Below, piece after piece: positions 1 to 7,444 of a stretch of DNA of 39,119 nucleotides. Position 1 is the first letter of the stretch. Each line of letters begins with the position of its first letter. The stretch covers positions 1 through 39,119 of IMG/VR virus record IMGVR_UViG_3300013122_000003; one strand, 5' to 3'. Both the position numbers and the translations under genes were made by a program. This DNA comes from a virus. Under the pieces are notes generated by a model that worked only from the letters and a program-made list of their open reading frames with translations, searched no databases and was not told where the DNA came from.

Positions 1-123
1 CGGCGTGAACATGTTGATCAGTCCCTGACCGAAGCTGGCCTTGAAGCTGTCCCACTGGTTCGCCAGCATCCGCGTCTGGTTTGCCCATGATCCGGATGTC
101 CGGGCAAAGTCACCCTGGGCGTC
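1..123. repeat. terminal direct repeat marking circular closure
   Basis: Bases 1-123 are identical to 38997-39119. The repeat lies in the tape-measure gene, and the reading frame is continuous when the copies are merged (123 is a multiple of 3). This is what an assembler leaves when a circular or circularly permuted molecule closes on itself. The unique circle is therefore 38,996 bp. Confidence 0.93.
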
Positions 124-744
124 GGTAGACACAGCCAGCAGGTAGTTATACCGCAACTGCGCCTGTTCCATCTGCGACATGGCGCTATAAGCCTTAGTGA
201 TGCCTTTCGACATGGCAAAGGCTTCCAGGTTGGCCACATTCAAGTTGATGCCCAGCTGCTTCAGCGGCTCGGTTTCCCCGGAAATACCGCTGCGGATCTT
301 CGTGAAGGCGTCCTCAGCATCCAGATTGTAGAAGCTGGCAAAGTCGCCGGCCAGACCTGCCAGCGTGGTCGACATTTCTGCAGCGGCTTTCGTGCCGAAA
401 CCGGTTGATTTCAGCATGGCGCCCATGGTGCCGGAGTATTTTTTCCCCTGCAGTTCGTTCAGGCCATATGCGGCGCTTGCCGTTTTCGCCCAGTCAGAAA
501 CGCTGGCTGCCATCGATCCGAAAGTTACATCAACGACGTTTTGGACTTCGGCAAGGTTGGATCCCATTTCGATAGATGCTTTTGAAAAGCTGATGACGGC
601 TGCTGCAATGGCAGCACCGCCGATCATTTTACCCAGGGATCCGCCCATAGACGAAAAGGAAGGCGCCCAGGACTTGCCCAGCTTGCTGAAATTCGGTTGA
701 TTGACCGCAACATCCATGTATACGGTGCCAACATTATCAGACAT
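1..744 (-). CDS. tail tape measure protein, N-terminal part (continues at 38996)
   Basis: This gene sets tail length and is expelled at DNA injection. The ATG at 744 follows a GGAGGAAAG ribosome site and overlaps the chaperone gene stop. The frame is open for 248 codons to base 1 and continues on the other side of the junction down to 37689. Joined, it makes about 683 residues. The N-terminal part is rich in Ala/Gly/Ser with hydrophobic helices (around residues 35-45), as usual for tape measures. Its place after the Gp15-type chaperones fits. At about 0.15 nm per residue (known for siphophages) the joined length suggests a tail near 100 nm; this is inference. Confidence 0.88.
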   Translation of the reverse strand, partial: MSDNVGTVYMDVAVNQPNFSKLGKSWAPSFSSMGGSLGKMIGGAAIAAAVISFSKASIEMGSNLAEVQNVVDVTFGSMAASVSDWAKTASAAYGLNELQGKKYSGTMGAMLKSTGFGTKAAAEMSTTLAGLAGDFASFYNLDAEDAFTKIRSGISGETEPLKQLGINLNVANLEAFAMSKGITKAYSAMSQMEQAQLRYNYLLAVSTDAQGDFARTSGSWANQTRMLANQWDSFKASFGQGLINMFTP

Positions 745-1156
745 GCTTTTTCTTTCCTCCTTTTCCTCCACCGAATGCCGCGGCCAGTATCTTTTCCAGC
801 CGTTCTACTTGCTTCATTCCATCCTCGCCGGACTGCTTCCGGTTCATCCAGTCGCGCCGGATTCGTTTCTGGTCAGCGTTCCAGTGCTGTATCACGTTCT
901 GGTCCTGTTCGGACCGGATCGCAATAATACGGCCTATCGGTGTTTCCGCCGACAGGCCGCTAAATAGTTTGCAATATTCAGGCCAGGCAATGTCTTCACA
1001 CTCCAGCCGGATGCTATATTGTTCCGCGAAGCTGGCCACAATCAGCGGCCAATCTTCCTCGATGTCATACCATTTCGGTTTTTCAGGCTGCTTATTCGGG
1101 CAGTCGAAAGTAGGCTTTTTCTGCAGCCTCGTAGGTGATCCCCTCAATAGCCGCAC
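737..1156 (-). CDS. tail assembly chaperone, Gp15-like frameshift extension
   Basis: This is the second frame of the tail assembly chaperone. Its core (W-Y-D-I-E-x-D-W, then an S-F-x-x-Q-Y-x-I segment, W-x-E-Y and L-F-S-G-L) matches the Bacteriophage Gp15 family, which helps load tail tube protein around the tape measure. The frame is open from 1156 and overlaps the preceding chaperone gene by 65 nt. I see no plausible start codon and ribosome site close to that gene's stop. Expression is therefore most likely by programmed frameshifting from the 1092-1400 gene. The C-terminus is Gly/Lys-rich and overlaps the tape-measure start by 8 nt. The coordinates give the open frame, not a true start. 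Confidence 0.75.
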   Translation of the reverse strand: MRLLRGSPTRLQKKPTFDCPNKQPEKPKWYDIEEDWPLIVASFAEQYSIRLECEDIAWPEYCKLFSGLSAETPIGRIIAIRSEQDQNVIQHWNADQKRIRRDWMNRKQSGEDGMKQVERLEKILAAAFGGGKGGKKKHV

Positions 1157-1400
1157 GCAAGGTGATCAGCAGCGCCTTGACAGCCGGCATTGGCAGATCA
1201 AGCGCCTTGATCTCTTCAGCGGCTTTTTCGCCCAGGTGAATGCGGATCAGAATCTCGTCACCGTGCGCCTGGTCTTTTTCTACTTCCTCAGCGGCTCGAG
1301 TGACCGCGCTCTTGCGGTTGTCAACCTTGTAGATCTTGTCACCGATCCGGATCTCCGGTGTCTCGGAAAGCAGCGCACCATCAAGTGTATAAAGCTTCAT
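1092..1400 (-). CDS. tail assembly chaperone (short product)
   Basis: A small protein of 102 residues between the major tail protein and tape-measure genes, the standard place for the G-type tail chaperone. It begins with a beta-rich segment and carries a charged middle. The ATG at 1400 has the GGAGGAAAATCG ribosome site. The gene lies directly after a terminator, so it is probably made in lower amount than the tail tube. A fraction of ribosomes should shift into the 737-1156 frame before its TAA stop at 1092-1094. I assign it by position and by the linked Gp15 frame rather than by a strong motif. Confidence 0.8.
   Translation of the reverse strand: MKLYTLDGALLSETPEIRIGDKIYKVDNRKSAVTRAAEEVEKDQAHGDEILIRIHLGEKAAEEIKALDLPMPAVKALLITLRAAIEGITYEAAEKAYFRLPE
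1097..1121 (-). other. candidate programmed frameshift sites (+1 or -2)
   Basis: Within the 65-nt overlap the zero frame reads GCA-GAA-AAA-GCC, and near its end CTG-CCC-GAA-TAA. The downstream Gp15 frame is shifted by +1 (equivalent to -2), not by -1. A tRNA-Lys on AAA could step +1 onto AAG (1117-1115) or fall back two bases onto AAA. Alternatively tRNA-Pro on CCC (1100-1098) could step +1 onto CCG just before the stop. The first gives an EK|PTF junction, the -2 route EKK|PTF. The choice between sites is inference. Confidence 0.5.
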
Positions 1401-1420
1401 CGATTTTCCTCCATTTTTGA

Positions 1421-1451
1421 AAAAATAGCCCCGGCCAGTTACGACCGGGGC
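1421..1451 (-). terminator. intrinsic terminator after the major tail gene
   Basis: On the minus strand a 7-bp GC stem (GCCCCGG / CCGGGGC) with a 10-nt loop is followed by TATTTTTT. It lies between the major tail protein stop (1472) and the chaperone start (1400), where many siphophages have a partial terminator that lets tail tube protein be made in excess. Confidence 0.85.
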
Positions 1452-1471
1452 CTATCAGTTGACGGTCAAGA

Positions 1472-2170
1472 TCAGACGACCACTGCCGGAGCAGTGCCAC
1501 CCTTGACGACGATATCGCCAGTGGAGCATTCCACTAGGGTGACGGTCCAGCCATTGACAGCGGGGATGTCATTGCCCAGCGTGTATGCCGCCCAGTGATC
1601 GCTGGTAAGGTCTTCGCCCAGGGCAGGCAGATCAGCGTTCAGCTTGTACATGTAGTAGTTACCGCCTGTCAGGACAGGGCTGACAGCTGCGATCTTGGTC
1701 GTGTTGGCGGTAGCTCCATCAGAACACTCGAAGGTCAGCAGCGGCAGCGTGCCGGCCGAGACAAACGTCGGCTCGCCATCAACCAGGACTTCGAACTCCA
1801 TCGGATCGACATCATCGGACGCGCCGAGGGCTTTGGTCATGTTGATGTTGCAGTCCCCGGTCAGGGAGGCCCCGGACGGGAAAGTCAGTTCAAATGCAGA
1901 CTGCGCGGCGCTGCCAACAGCCAGCATCTTCGATTGGATGTATTCATTGCCGGCATCGTCGGCTGTGGTTTTCGCTGCGCACTTGAAGGTGATCTTTTTT
2001 GCAGTCACCAGGTTGCGGGCGAAGCCTGCGCCGTCCATCGCATACCAGTCAACAACCTTGCCATCAATCGCCATTTCAAACGATTCCAGATTGGCAATGG
2101 TCGAAAAACTGGGAGCGGTCCGGCCGGTGGTCGAGATCTTGAAAAGGGATTCCCAGACACATTTCGGCAT
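1472..2170 (-). CDS. major tail (tube) protein
   Basis: Builds the tail tube through which DNA leaves the head. The protein is about 232 residues, close to the family size, and its central part (S-L-T-G-D-C-N-I then E-F-E-V-L-V-D-G) resembles phage tail tube proteins of Gram-positive siphophages. The last 80 residues, from about T-L-P-L-L-T-F-E, form a separate beta-rich, Gly/Thr-rich segment that could be an exposed Ig-like or decoration domain. I prefer the ATG at 2170, preceded by GGAGTGA at good spacing. An in-frame ATG at 2191 lies inside the upstream gene. A terminator follows directly, consistent with high expression. Confidence 0.82.
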   Translation of the reverse strand: MPKCVWESLFKISTTGRTAPSFSTIANLESFEMAIDGKVVDWYAMDGAGFARNLVTAKKITFKCAAKTTADDAGNEYIQSKMLAVGSAAQSAFELTFPSGASLTGDCNINMTKALGASDDVDPMEFEVLVDGEPTFVSAGTLPLLTFECSDGATANTTKIAAVSPVLTGGNYYMYKLNADLPALGEDLTSDHWAAYTLGNDIPAVNGWTVTLVECSTGDIVVKGGTAPAVVV

Positions 2171-2177
2171 GAGATTA

Positions 2178-2546
2178 TCACTCCGTTTCATATATGATCG
2201 TGAATATCACGACCGCTTCAAATATTCCTCTGTTGTCCCGGCCAATCAGCACCGGCGGCCGATCCATCGTGATCCCGGCATATTGGCTGCGGTTGGCCAG
2301 GATCGTGTTGAAAACTGTATCCGCTTTTGCTTCGCAAACATCCGAAGCGGTGCCCCAGTGGACCAGGACCTTGCCATAGAACCGCTGATAGGTGCTGTTG
2401 CCGCCTATGGCCTGATTCCAGACGCCAGTATCGCGCTGATAGACTGCAAGGCATTGATTCAGGTTCGCGTCCAGAAAGCCGGCCAGGACGGTGTCAGACG
2501 GGAACAGCGTAGCCAGCCAGTCGCGAACAGCTTTGACTGTCAGCAT
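2178..2546 (-). CDS. tail terminator / Minor_capsid_3-like neck protein
   Basis: A 122-residue protein that most resembles the Minor_capsid_3 family of Gram-positive phages, taken to be the tail terminator joining tail to neck. The segment R-P-P-V-L-I-G-R-D followed by a beta strand ending I-I-Y-E-T-E is typical of its C-terminus. The ATG at 2546 has the GGGAAGGTGATTTG ribosome site, which covers the previous gene's stop. It lies between the gp10-like neck protein and the tail tube gene, the conserved order for head-tail joining proteins. Confidence 0.72.
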   Translation of the reverse strand: MLTVKAVRDWLATLFPSDTVLAGFLDANLNQCLAVYQRDTGVWNQAIGGNSTYQRFYGKVLVHWGTASDVCEAKADTVFNTILANRSQYAGITMDRPPVLIGRDNRGIFEAVVIFTIIYETE

Positions 2547-2550
2547 CAAA

Positions 2551-2919
2551 TCACCTTCCCATCTGCTTCCGCATCAGCTTCTTGAATGTTTCCCGGGCAA
2601 AATTCCGCTTTTCCCCGTTTATCCACGGCTCAAGCCATTCTCCGCGCGCGTTGGCGTTCTTGTCAGTCCGGAAGTTGTACTCCGGATGCCAGTACAGCCG
2701 CCGGGCATACGGCATGACGTAGACCAGGCTAAAGCGTCCCTTCGGCTTCTGGCTGCGATCAATGAAGCTGGTCCCTTCCAGGGTACCGACTTCTTTTGGT
2801 ACCACAGCGGCAGTCTCCACATCAGTCCGGACAGCGAAAGCGGTTTGCTCAGCCGCCAGTAAAACCTTGGCTTTGACCGAGGCAATACCGACCGGGTTCG
2901 GAACAAATCGTGCACCCAT
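2551..2919 (-). CDS. Minor_capsid_2-like neck protein (HK97 gp10 type)
   Basis: This 122-residue neck protein carries the pattern T-P/M-P-Y-A-R-R-L-Y-W-H-P-E-Y-N-F followed by G-E-W-L-E-P-W-I, the signature of the Minor_capsid_2 / HK97-gp10-like family. It acts at the head-tail interface during assembly. The ATG at 2919 is best placed after GAGGTG. Earlier in-frame GTG/ATG codons at 2928 and 2925 overlap the previous gene and have no separate ribosome site. It is tightly packed with the neighbouring neck genes. Confidence 0.78.
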   Translation of the reverse strand: MGARFVPNPVGIASVKAKVLLAAEQTAFAVRTDVETAAVVPKEVGTLEGTSFIDRSQKPKGRFSLVYVMPYARRLYWHPEYNFRTDKNANARGEWLEPWINGEKRNFARETFKKLMRKQMGR

Positions 2920-2924
2920 CGACA

Positions 2925-3254
2925 TCACCTCAGTGTCAACTTGGTATGATGAACTGTGCCGTCCGGGTTTTTTGGCCGTTCAGCCTGATCGATCTGCCAG
3001 GTCCTACCGCCGATCGTCACGTCGCCGCCCTCGATCGCCGGGAGCAAAGGCGCGATGTCGCCGGACATGTAGATGCAGCCGGCCAATGTGATCAACCTTT
3101 TTTCCGCATCCATGCGGTGCGTAACCTTTTCCTCGAAGCGACAAAGGCCCGTTACAGTCAGATCGGTTGTTCCGCCATAGACAGACTGTCCGGTCTTGAC
3201 AACGACAGTAACCGGCGTAGTCAAAGCTGCGACCGGTATCGGTGCGAACTTCAT
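2925..3254 (-). CDS. Minor_capsid_1-like head-closure protein
   Basis: A 109-residue beta-rich protein with G-G-R-T-W-Q-I-D-Q-A-E-R-P-K-N-P-D-G near its end, the pattern of the Minor_capsid_1 family of Gram-positive phages. It probably closes the portal channel between connector and neck. The ATG at 3254 overlaps the stop of the 126-residue connector gene (ATGA), suggesting translational coupling. Confidence 0.72.
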   Translation of the reverse strand: MKFAPIPVAALTTPVTVVVKTGQSVYGGTTDLTVTGLCRFEEKVTHRMDAEKRLITLAGCIYMSGDIAPLLPAIEGGDVTIGGRTWQIDQAERPKNPDGTVHHTKLTLR

Positions 3255-3631
3255 ACGTCAATCGCCGCCTTCATCAGCCCGGCCTGCCGAAGCAGGTTCA
3301 GCGCCCGGCAGCTGACCGGTACGCCATCGATCAGGTTCATTTCCGGCGTTTTTTGGACGGTCAGATCACCCAGGCTGAAGCCTGCAGCCAGGACAACGCC
3401 CGGCTGCAGGTACCCGCCAGAGTAGACATCATCGGCCAGCACACAACAGGCCTTTTGAACGTTGCCTTGCTGGAAGGTCGTCAGGCTGGATAAGCCCACA
3501 TCCTGGATGCGGCCGAATGTCGCCGTATCGATCAGCTCACTGGCACGTTCCAGCGCGACTGACAGCGAAGCATCTGGCACAGCAGTCCCGGCGTATGTGC
3601 CTTTGTAATAGGTCGAATCTGCGTATGCCAT
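3251..3631 (-). CDS. head-tail connector (gp15/gp6-like adaptor)
   Basis: A mainly helical protein of 126 residues in the position of the SPP1 gp15 / HK97 gp6 connector that docks under the portal. It opens with Y-A-D-S-T-Y-Y, a conserved-looking start for such adaptors, then S-V-A-L-E-R-A-S-E-L-I-D helices. The ATG at 3631 has a GGAGGA site. Its stop overlaps the next gene. The assignment rests on position, length and helix pattern. Confidence 0.7.
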   Translation of the reverse strand: MAYADSTYYKGTYAGTAVPDASLSVALERASELIDTATFGRIQDVGLSSLTTFQQGNVQKACCVLADDVYSGGYLQPGVVLAAGFSLGDLTVQKTPEMNLIDGVPVSCRALNLLRQAGLMKAAIDV

Positions 3632-3643
3632 ACGGTCCTCCTA

Positions 3644-4255
3644 TCAGCTGAGGCTGGCGTATTTCCAGTTGGCGTCAGCAATGGTATTGGCATCGGTGGC
3701 CACATAGATCTTGTCGACGTCAACCAAGATCGTTCCCTTTGCGGCTACAGTCCCGTCAACACCGCCCTCGAGCGTCGCGGCACCGAAGATATTTCCTTCC
3801 GCGGTGAGTACCTCGGTAGTAGCAATGCCGTTACCGGCAGTCCCCTTGACTCTCGCGGTGATCGTTGCGGCATTAGCGGCAAAATCCCCACAGGTGACAT
3901 CCGGGTGCGCTGTGCAGACCTGGCCTTCACCAATGCCGTTGATAGCAGCCTTGATGTTGGCCTGCGTTGCGGCAGCGTCCAAGCCGATCGCAATGTCTCC
4001 GTCTTCGGCCGGGGTCTCCACGAATGTGTAAACCTTCGTGCCGATCGTCATCGTATCGGCTGCAGTCGGATTCGTGGCAATGGTCAGCGTACCGGAAGCA
4101 GCGACAGCATTGACCGCAGTGCCGAAGCTGACCATTGCCGCAGCCAGTTTGGCGTCGATCAAGACCTGCTTGGCATCAATTAAGGCCAACAGACGAACCA
4201 TGTTGGCCTCGATCTCAGCTGCACTGCCGCAGTCTAAAAGCCTAGGATCAGTCAT
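3644..4255 (-). CDS. putative head fibre/decoration protein
   Basis: The gene lies directly after the major capsid gene. Residues 1-45 form a helix likely to trim or anchor. Residues 50-175 are a beta-rich domain with V-Y-T-F, N-I-K-A-A-I-N, and I-T-A-R-V-K-G-T-A-G-N-G blocks, a module often found in phage structural proteins that decorate capsids or tails. The last 25 residues (V-D-K-I-Y-V-A-T-D-A then W-K-Y-A-S-L-S) read like an appended tip. No enzymatic motif is visible. A head fibre or decoration role is inferred from position and composition. Confidence 0.55.
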   Translation of the reverse strand: MTDPRLLDCGSAAEIEANMVRLLALIDAKQVLIDAKLAAAMVSFGTAVNAVAASGTLTIATNPTAADTMTIGTKVYTFVETPAEDGDIAIGLDAAATQANIKAAINGIGEGQVCTAHPDVTCGDFAANAATITARVKGTAGNGIATTEVLTAEGNIFGAATLEGGVDGTVAAKGTILVDVDKIYVATDANTIADANWKYASLS

Positions 4256-4266
4256 ACGACATCACC

Positions 4267-5139
4267 TCAGGCTTTCTTGTGCAGGTAGATACCTTTGGTC
4301 TTGTTGTCGAAGACGTCCGCCAGACCGTACGCACGGTATGCGAACTTCCAGGCATCAGCGGTCTGATTCTGTTCCGGGGAGATGATCTTCGGGACCGCGT
4401 GTTTCGTGAACTGCAGCACAGCCGACGGATGAACACACAGGAAGTTGATATCCTTGCCGGTCGAGCTGTCTTTCTCGTAGCCGCCGTCTTCCTCACCGCT
4501 TGTCGTGCCATCCAGCAGGTTAATCACGGTGTAGAACCGGGTCTGTGGGACGCGGACGACCTTGGAGAAACGAGCGAGCACTTCACGGCTGGCCGTTGTC
4601 GCCATATCCTCGACCAGTCCGACCAAAGTCGGGGTGATGTACAGGATACGCCCCTCGTAAGGGACTTCGGACTCGTCCATCGCGGACGCAGCAACGCGCA
4701 GTGCAGCGACGACACCCGCACCATCAGACAGCGTAGCGCCTGCAGGTGTCGTTCCGGCGAGCGAAGCGTACTTCGCAAACCGGAAGGCGTCCAGTTCAGG
4801 GACGACCTTGACTCGCATGAATTCGCCGGCCAGACGGCCAAAAGCGACACCGATGGTCTCTTCATTGTCCATCGAGTCGATCACGAACATGCGGCCGCGA
4901 TCGTAGTTGAAAGCAAGCGTTTCCCAGGTGAGGGTCTGATCACCAGAGACATACCCAGTGTTGCGGGCATAATCCGCGAGGCCCTGCAGGACCATCTTCG
5001 GAACGATGATCTCGCTTGCGTTGGCACCTTCACGGGCCAGGCTGGAATCGGACTCAAGGTCCGCGGTCAGAGCGGCCAGCTTGTAGACTTCATCAAGCAG
5101 GGCGCTATACTTCTTGGCAAGGGCGATAGTGTTGGCCAT
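4267..5139 (-). CDS. major capsid protein
   Basis: Forms the icosahedral head shell. The 290 residues fit an HK97-fold coat protein without a long N-terminal scaffold domain. Y-V-S-G-D-Q-T-L-T-W-E-T and N-Y-D-R-G-R-M-F-V-I-D, followed by D-N-E-E-T-I and P-E-L-D-A-F-R, are typical of coat proteins in Gram-positive siphophages. The gene follows the scaffold gene and precedes the connectors. The ATG at 5139 has a GAGGTAAATCGAA ribosome site. Confidence 0.88.
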   Translation of the reverse strand: MANTIALAKKYSALLDEVYKLAALTADLESDSSLAREGANASEIIVPKMVLQGLADYARNTGYVSGDQTLTWETLAFNYDRGRMFVIDSMDNEETIGVAFGRLAGEFMRVKVVPELDAFRFAKYASLAGTTPAGATLSDGAGVVAALRVAASAMDESEVPYEGRILYITPTLVGLVEDMATTASREVLARFSKVVRVPQTRFYTVINLLDGTTSGEEDGGYEKDSSTGKDINFLCVHPSAVLQFTKHAVPKIISPEQNQTADAWKFAYRAYGLADVFDNKTKGIYLHKKA

Positions 5140-5150
5140 TTCGATTTACC

Positions 5151-5831
5151 TCATTTCCTTTCGATAGGCAGGCCGAATGCGCGGCGCATAGCGGCGTCAG
5201 TGGCTCCTGCCTGGTTGTCTCCGGCTCCGATTTTGAAGCCGGGCGTCTGCTGTTGCTGATTCGGGTCGGTTGTCGTTTTCCATTCAGGGAACTTGGTCAG
5301 AACAGCCTCAACTGCTGTTTTAACCGCGGCCGAGTCTACCTTGCCATCGGCCACCTTGACCGCCTTGAAGTCGGCCATGGATAACACAGTATCAAGCCTG
5401 TCAGTTCGGATCTGAAGTCCCGCGGCCTGGATCGTGGCATCAGCTTTGATCAGAATCGCATTGGCTGCAGCCATGGCCTGTTGGGCCTGCTGCTGGGCGG
5501 CATCAACCGCAGCCTGGGCTTCAGGTGTCATCTTTTTGGCTTGTTCCGATTTGTAGGCGGCGATCGCTGATGCTGCCTGCTCCTCGGTCATTCCCTGTTG
5601 CTGGAAATAGGATTTAAGCGCTGCCTGGCTCGCCCTGGTCGTCCGTTCCGTTGTGATGCGGTCGATCTCGGTAAGCTGGTCAGCTGTGAAGGTGACGCTG
5701 GCGGGGGGCGTCGCGGATGCCGCCGGTGGTGTTGCTGGCGCAGCCGCGGCCGGTGGAGTACCACCACTGCCCGAATTCGCGGCAGTGGGGGCGGGTTCGG
5801 CCAACAGTTGCAAATTGATTCGTTTCAGCAT
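5151..5831 (-). CDS. capsid scaffolding protein (DUF4355-like)
   Basis: A 226-residue protein directly upstream of the coat gene, where the scaffold is encoded. The first 50 residues are Ala/Pro-rich and flexible. Residues 55-135 are a charged, Gln/Ala-rich helix likely to be coiled coil (E-E-Q-A-A-S-A-I-A-A-Y-K and similar). The C-terminus is basic and short, as in coat-binding tails of scaffolds. It begins M-L-K-R-I-N-L-Q-L, a common start of this family. It probably guides coat assembly and then leaves the head. Its leader holds a tandem repeat and terminator hairpin. Confidence 0.82.
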   Translation of the reverse strand: MLKRINLQLLAEPAPTAANSGSGGTPPAAAAPATPPAASATPPASVTFTADQLTEIDRITTERTTRASQAALKSYFQQQGMTEEQAASAIAAYKSEQAKKMTPEAQAAVDAAQQQAQQAMAAANAILIKADATIQAAGLQIRTDRLDTVLSMADFKAVKVADGKVDSAAVKTAVEAVLTKFPEWKTTTDPNQQQQTPGFKIGAGDNQAGATDAAMRRAFGLPIERK

Positions 5832-5850
5832 TTCAATTCTCCCGTTTAAC

Positions 5851-5893
5851 GCCCGTCGGCAGATTTCCGTTTATAGCCCGTCGGCACATCCCC
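5851..5893 (-). repeat. 25-nt tandem repeat in the scaffold gene leader
   Basis: On the minus strand TGCCGACGGGC-NN-TAAACGG occurs twice, 25 nt apart, ending just before the scaffold ribosome site. The 11-bp core lies at 5851-5861 and 5876-5886. It may bind a protein or shape the leader of the highly expressed scaffold-coat mRNA; the function is unknown. Confidence 0.6.
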
Positions 5894-5918
5894 GCTGCCT
5901 CATGCGGCCGCAGAAATG

Positions 5919-5987
5919 AAAAGGGACGCCGCAGGAGGTGAACGGCGCCCGGTTCCTATGGCAGCGAAAGCCCTTGTCATGCTTTCG
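5919..5987 (-). terminator. two hairpins between portal-side and scaffold genes, the second terminator-like
   Basis: The minus strand first meets a 7-bp hairpin at 5987-5965 (CGAAAGC / GCTTTCG). A second stem follows at 5950-5923 (GGG-CGCCG with CGGCG-T-CCC, one bulge) and then TTTTC. The second could terminate or slow transcription from the portal genes, or be a processing site that uncouples scaffold and coat mRNA. Confidence 0.55.
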
Positions 5988-5997
5988 AGGATAGGTG

Positions 5998-7101
5998 TTA
6001 CGCTCCGATCTTTTCCCGTGCCGGCTGCCGGCGCAGTTGCGGGCTCTCTCGGATGTGATCCCGCATTTTGGCTTGTAAATCCTTCACTTTGGCTCCATAC
6101 TTGGCTTGATTGGCCGGATCCACGGATCCAGTCTCAAGGCGCTTGTTCTTGCGGATCTGTCGCTCGATCTCTCGCTGTCCGACCTCGGATTCATAGTTTT
6201 TTTTGACCTGTTCCTCGTCCGGCAGCTCCGGCAGCGAGTTGATGCCCTCGAAATACGGTGACCCGGGCAGGTGTCGGCAGTTCGGATGACCGAGTCCGGC
6301 GGCGATCGCCGTCGACAGCAGCGGGTAATTACCCTCTGCCGCTGTGCCTTTGGCGTAGACATCGTCGATCAGCACCCGGCCTTGCCACGGGCTGCACAGC
6401 TCACAGGTGGATCCAAGAGCAGACATGATGATCAGGTGCTGCCCCCAGTCGTCCATGACAGCACCCTGGGCTATGGCGCCGGTCCGGGCCTGCTGGGTTC
6501 GCAGCGCCATCTCCGAATAGCTGGAGATATTGACCAGGTTACCGTTCTTGTACTCGATACAGCGGATGCCCTGCGACAGAAAGTCATTACTGGCCAGATC
6601 GACTGCCTGCGGCAACGTAACGGATCCAGTCGCGAAATAGGTCTGCGACCGGTAGATGATTTTTCGGTACTGGTCATCCATCAGCCGCAGCGCACTGTAT
6701 TCCGCATTCGCGAAATCCTTCTCAATGGCGTTGATCAGGGCATTCAGCTTATCCTGGTTGACCCCGAAGAAATTACGGTCGTCCAGCCCGGGGATGTTCA
6801 CGAACAGACCGAACTCGGACGCTCGTGTGAAGATACCGTTTACCCGTTCAGCCGTTTTCGCAAATTCAGCGGTCAGCAGCTGCTCAGTTTCGGCCTTGAC
6901 GGACTTGGAATGCTCCGCAATGATGGCCGCATTGGCCTTCTGGTATTGCTGGATTGCTTCCAGCTTCCTGGTCTGCCACTGCTCCCACTCGAAGCCTTCT
7001 TCGCGCTCCCAGGCCATATGCAGCGCCAGGGTTCTCCGTTGGCTGGCTATCAGGTCCAGCTCCATCTGGCTGTAAATGGCCGCGATATCATAAGGCTCCA
7101 T
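5998..7101 (-). CDS. minor capsid protein 2 family (head morphogenesis)
   Basis: A 367-residue protein of the phage minor capsid 2 / Mu gpF-like group, present in few copies near the portal inside the head. Evidence is the C-terminal S-T-C-E-L-C-S-P-W-Q-G-R-V segment followed by G-L-G-H-P-N-C-R-H, the conserved Cys/His core of these proteins, after a long helical N-terminal half. The order portal, small gene, this gene, scaffold, coat is standard in Gram-positive siphophages. The ATG at 7101 lies just after the small upstream gene. Confidence 0.82.
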   Translation of the reverse strand: MEPYDIAAIYSQMELDLIASQRRTLALHMAWEREEGFEWEQWQTRKLEAIQQYQKANAAIIAEHSKSVKAETEQLLTAEFAKTAERVNGIFTRASEFGLFVNIPGLDDRNFFGVNQDKLNALINAIEKDFANAEYSALRLMDDQYRKIIYRSQTYFATGSVTLPQAVDLASNDFLSQGIRCIEYKNGNLVNISSYSEMALRTQQARTGAIAQGAVMDDWGQHLIIMSALGSTCELCSPWQGRVLIDDVYAKGTAAEGNYPLLSTAIAAGLGHPNCRHLPGSPYFEGINSLPELPDEEQVKKNYESEVGQREIERQIRKNKRLETGSVDPANQAKYGAKVKDLQAKMRDHIRESPQLRRQPAREKIGA

Positions 7102-7105
7102 TGAA

Positions 7106-7444
7106 TCACACCTTTACCGACCGCACCTGCGTCCCTCTGGCCTGCAGCGCGTGCACAGCCCGATCCAGGGAAGCGCGGTCTGTGAAGATCGTCTGCTCCA
7201 TGGTCCAGACATTGCCCTTGCCGACCGCGACTATAGCGCACTGCTTGAGCTTGCGATACTTTTCCTTGGCGGTCGCTATCATGCTGTCGAGGGTCTTCGG
7301 TCCGACCTTGTAGATCTTTGCGCCAAGGCTTACCGTGATCGTCGGCTGGTCATTTTGGGGCTCCGTTTTTGGCGCTACAGGGAACTGCTTTTCAGGAAAC
7401 GGCAGCGTCTGCAGCTGGCTCATCTGGTTTCTGTCCTGGTTCAT
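7106..7444 (-). CDS. hypothetical protein between portal and minor capsid genes
   Basis: I do not recognise this protein. It has 112 residues: a Pro/Gln-rich N-terminus (about 1-35), then a small alpha/beta segment beginning I-T-V-S-L-G-A-K-I-Y-K-V. Its ATG overlaps the portal stop (ATGA), so translation is coupled. The place between two head genes suggests a head or DNA-packaging accessory role, but no motif shows it. Confidence 0.7.
   Translation of the reverse strand: MNQDRNQMSQLQTLPFPEKQFPVAPKTEPQNDQPTITVSLGAKIYKVGPKTLDSMIATAKEKYRKLKQCAIVAVGKGNVWTMEQTIFTDRASLDRAVHALQARGTQVRSVKV

Noticed and set aside
1156-1158. Independent start of the Gp15-type gene at the GTG (1156)
   Set aside because: No ribosome site is visible at that GTG, and it lies deep inside the upstream chaperone gene; frameshifting explains the layout better, though it is not proven.
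4279-5259. Long plus-strand open frame over the major capsid gene
   Set aside because: Shadow of the high-GC coat gene; no start signals and no protein-like composition.
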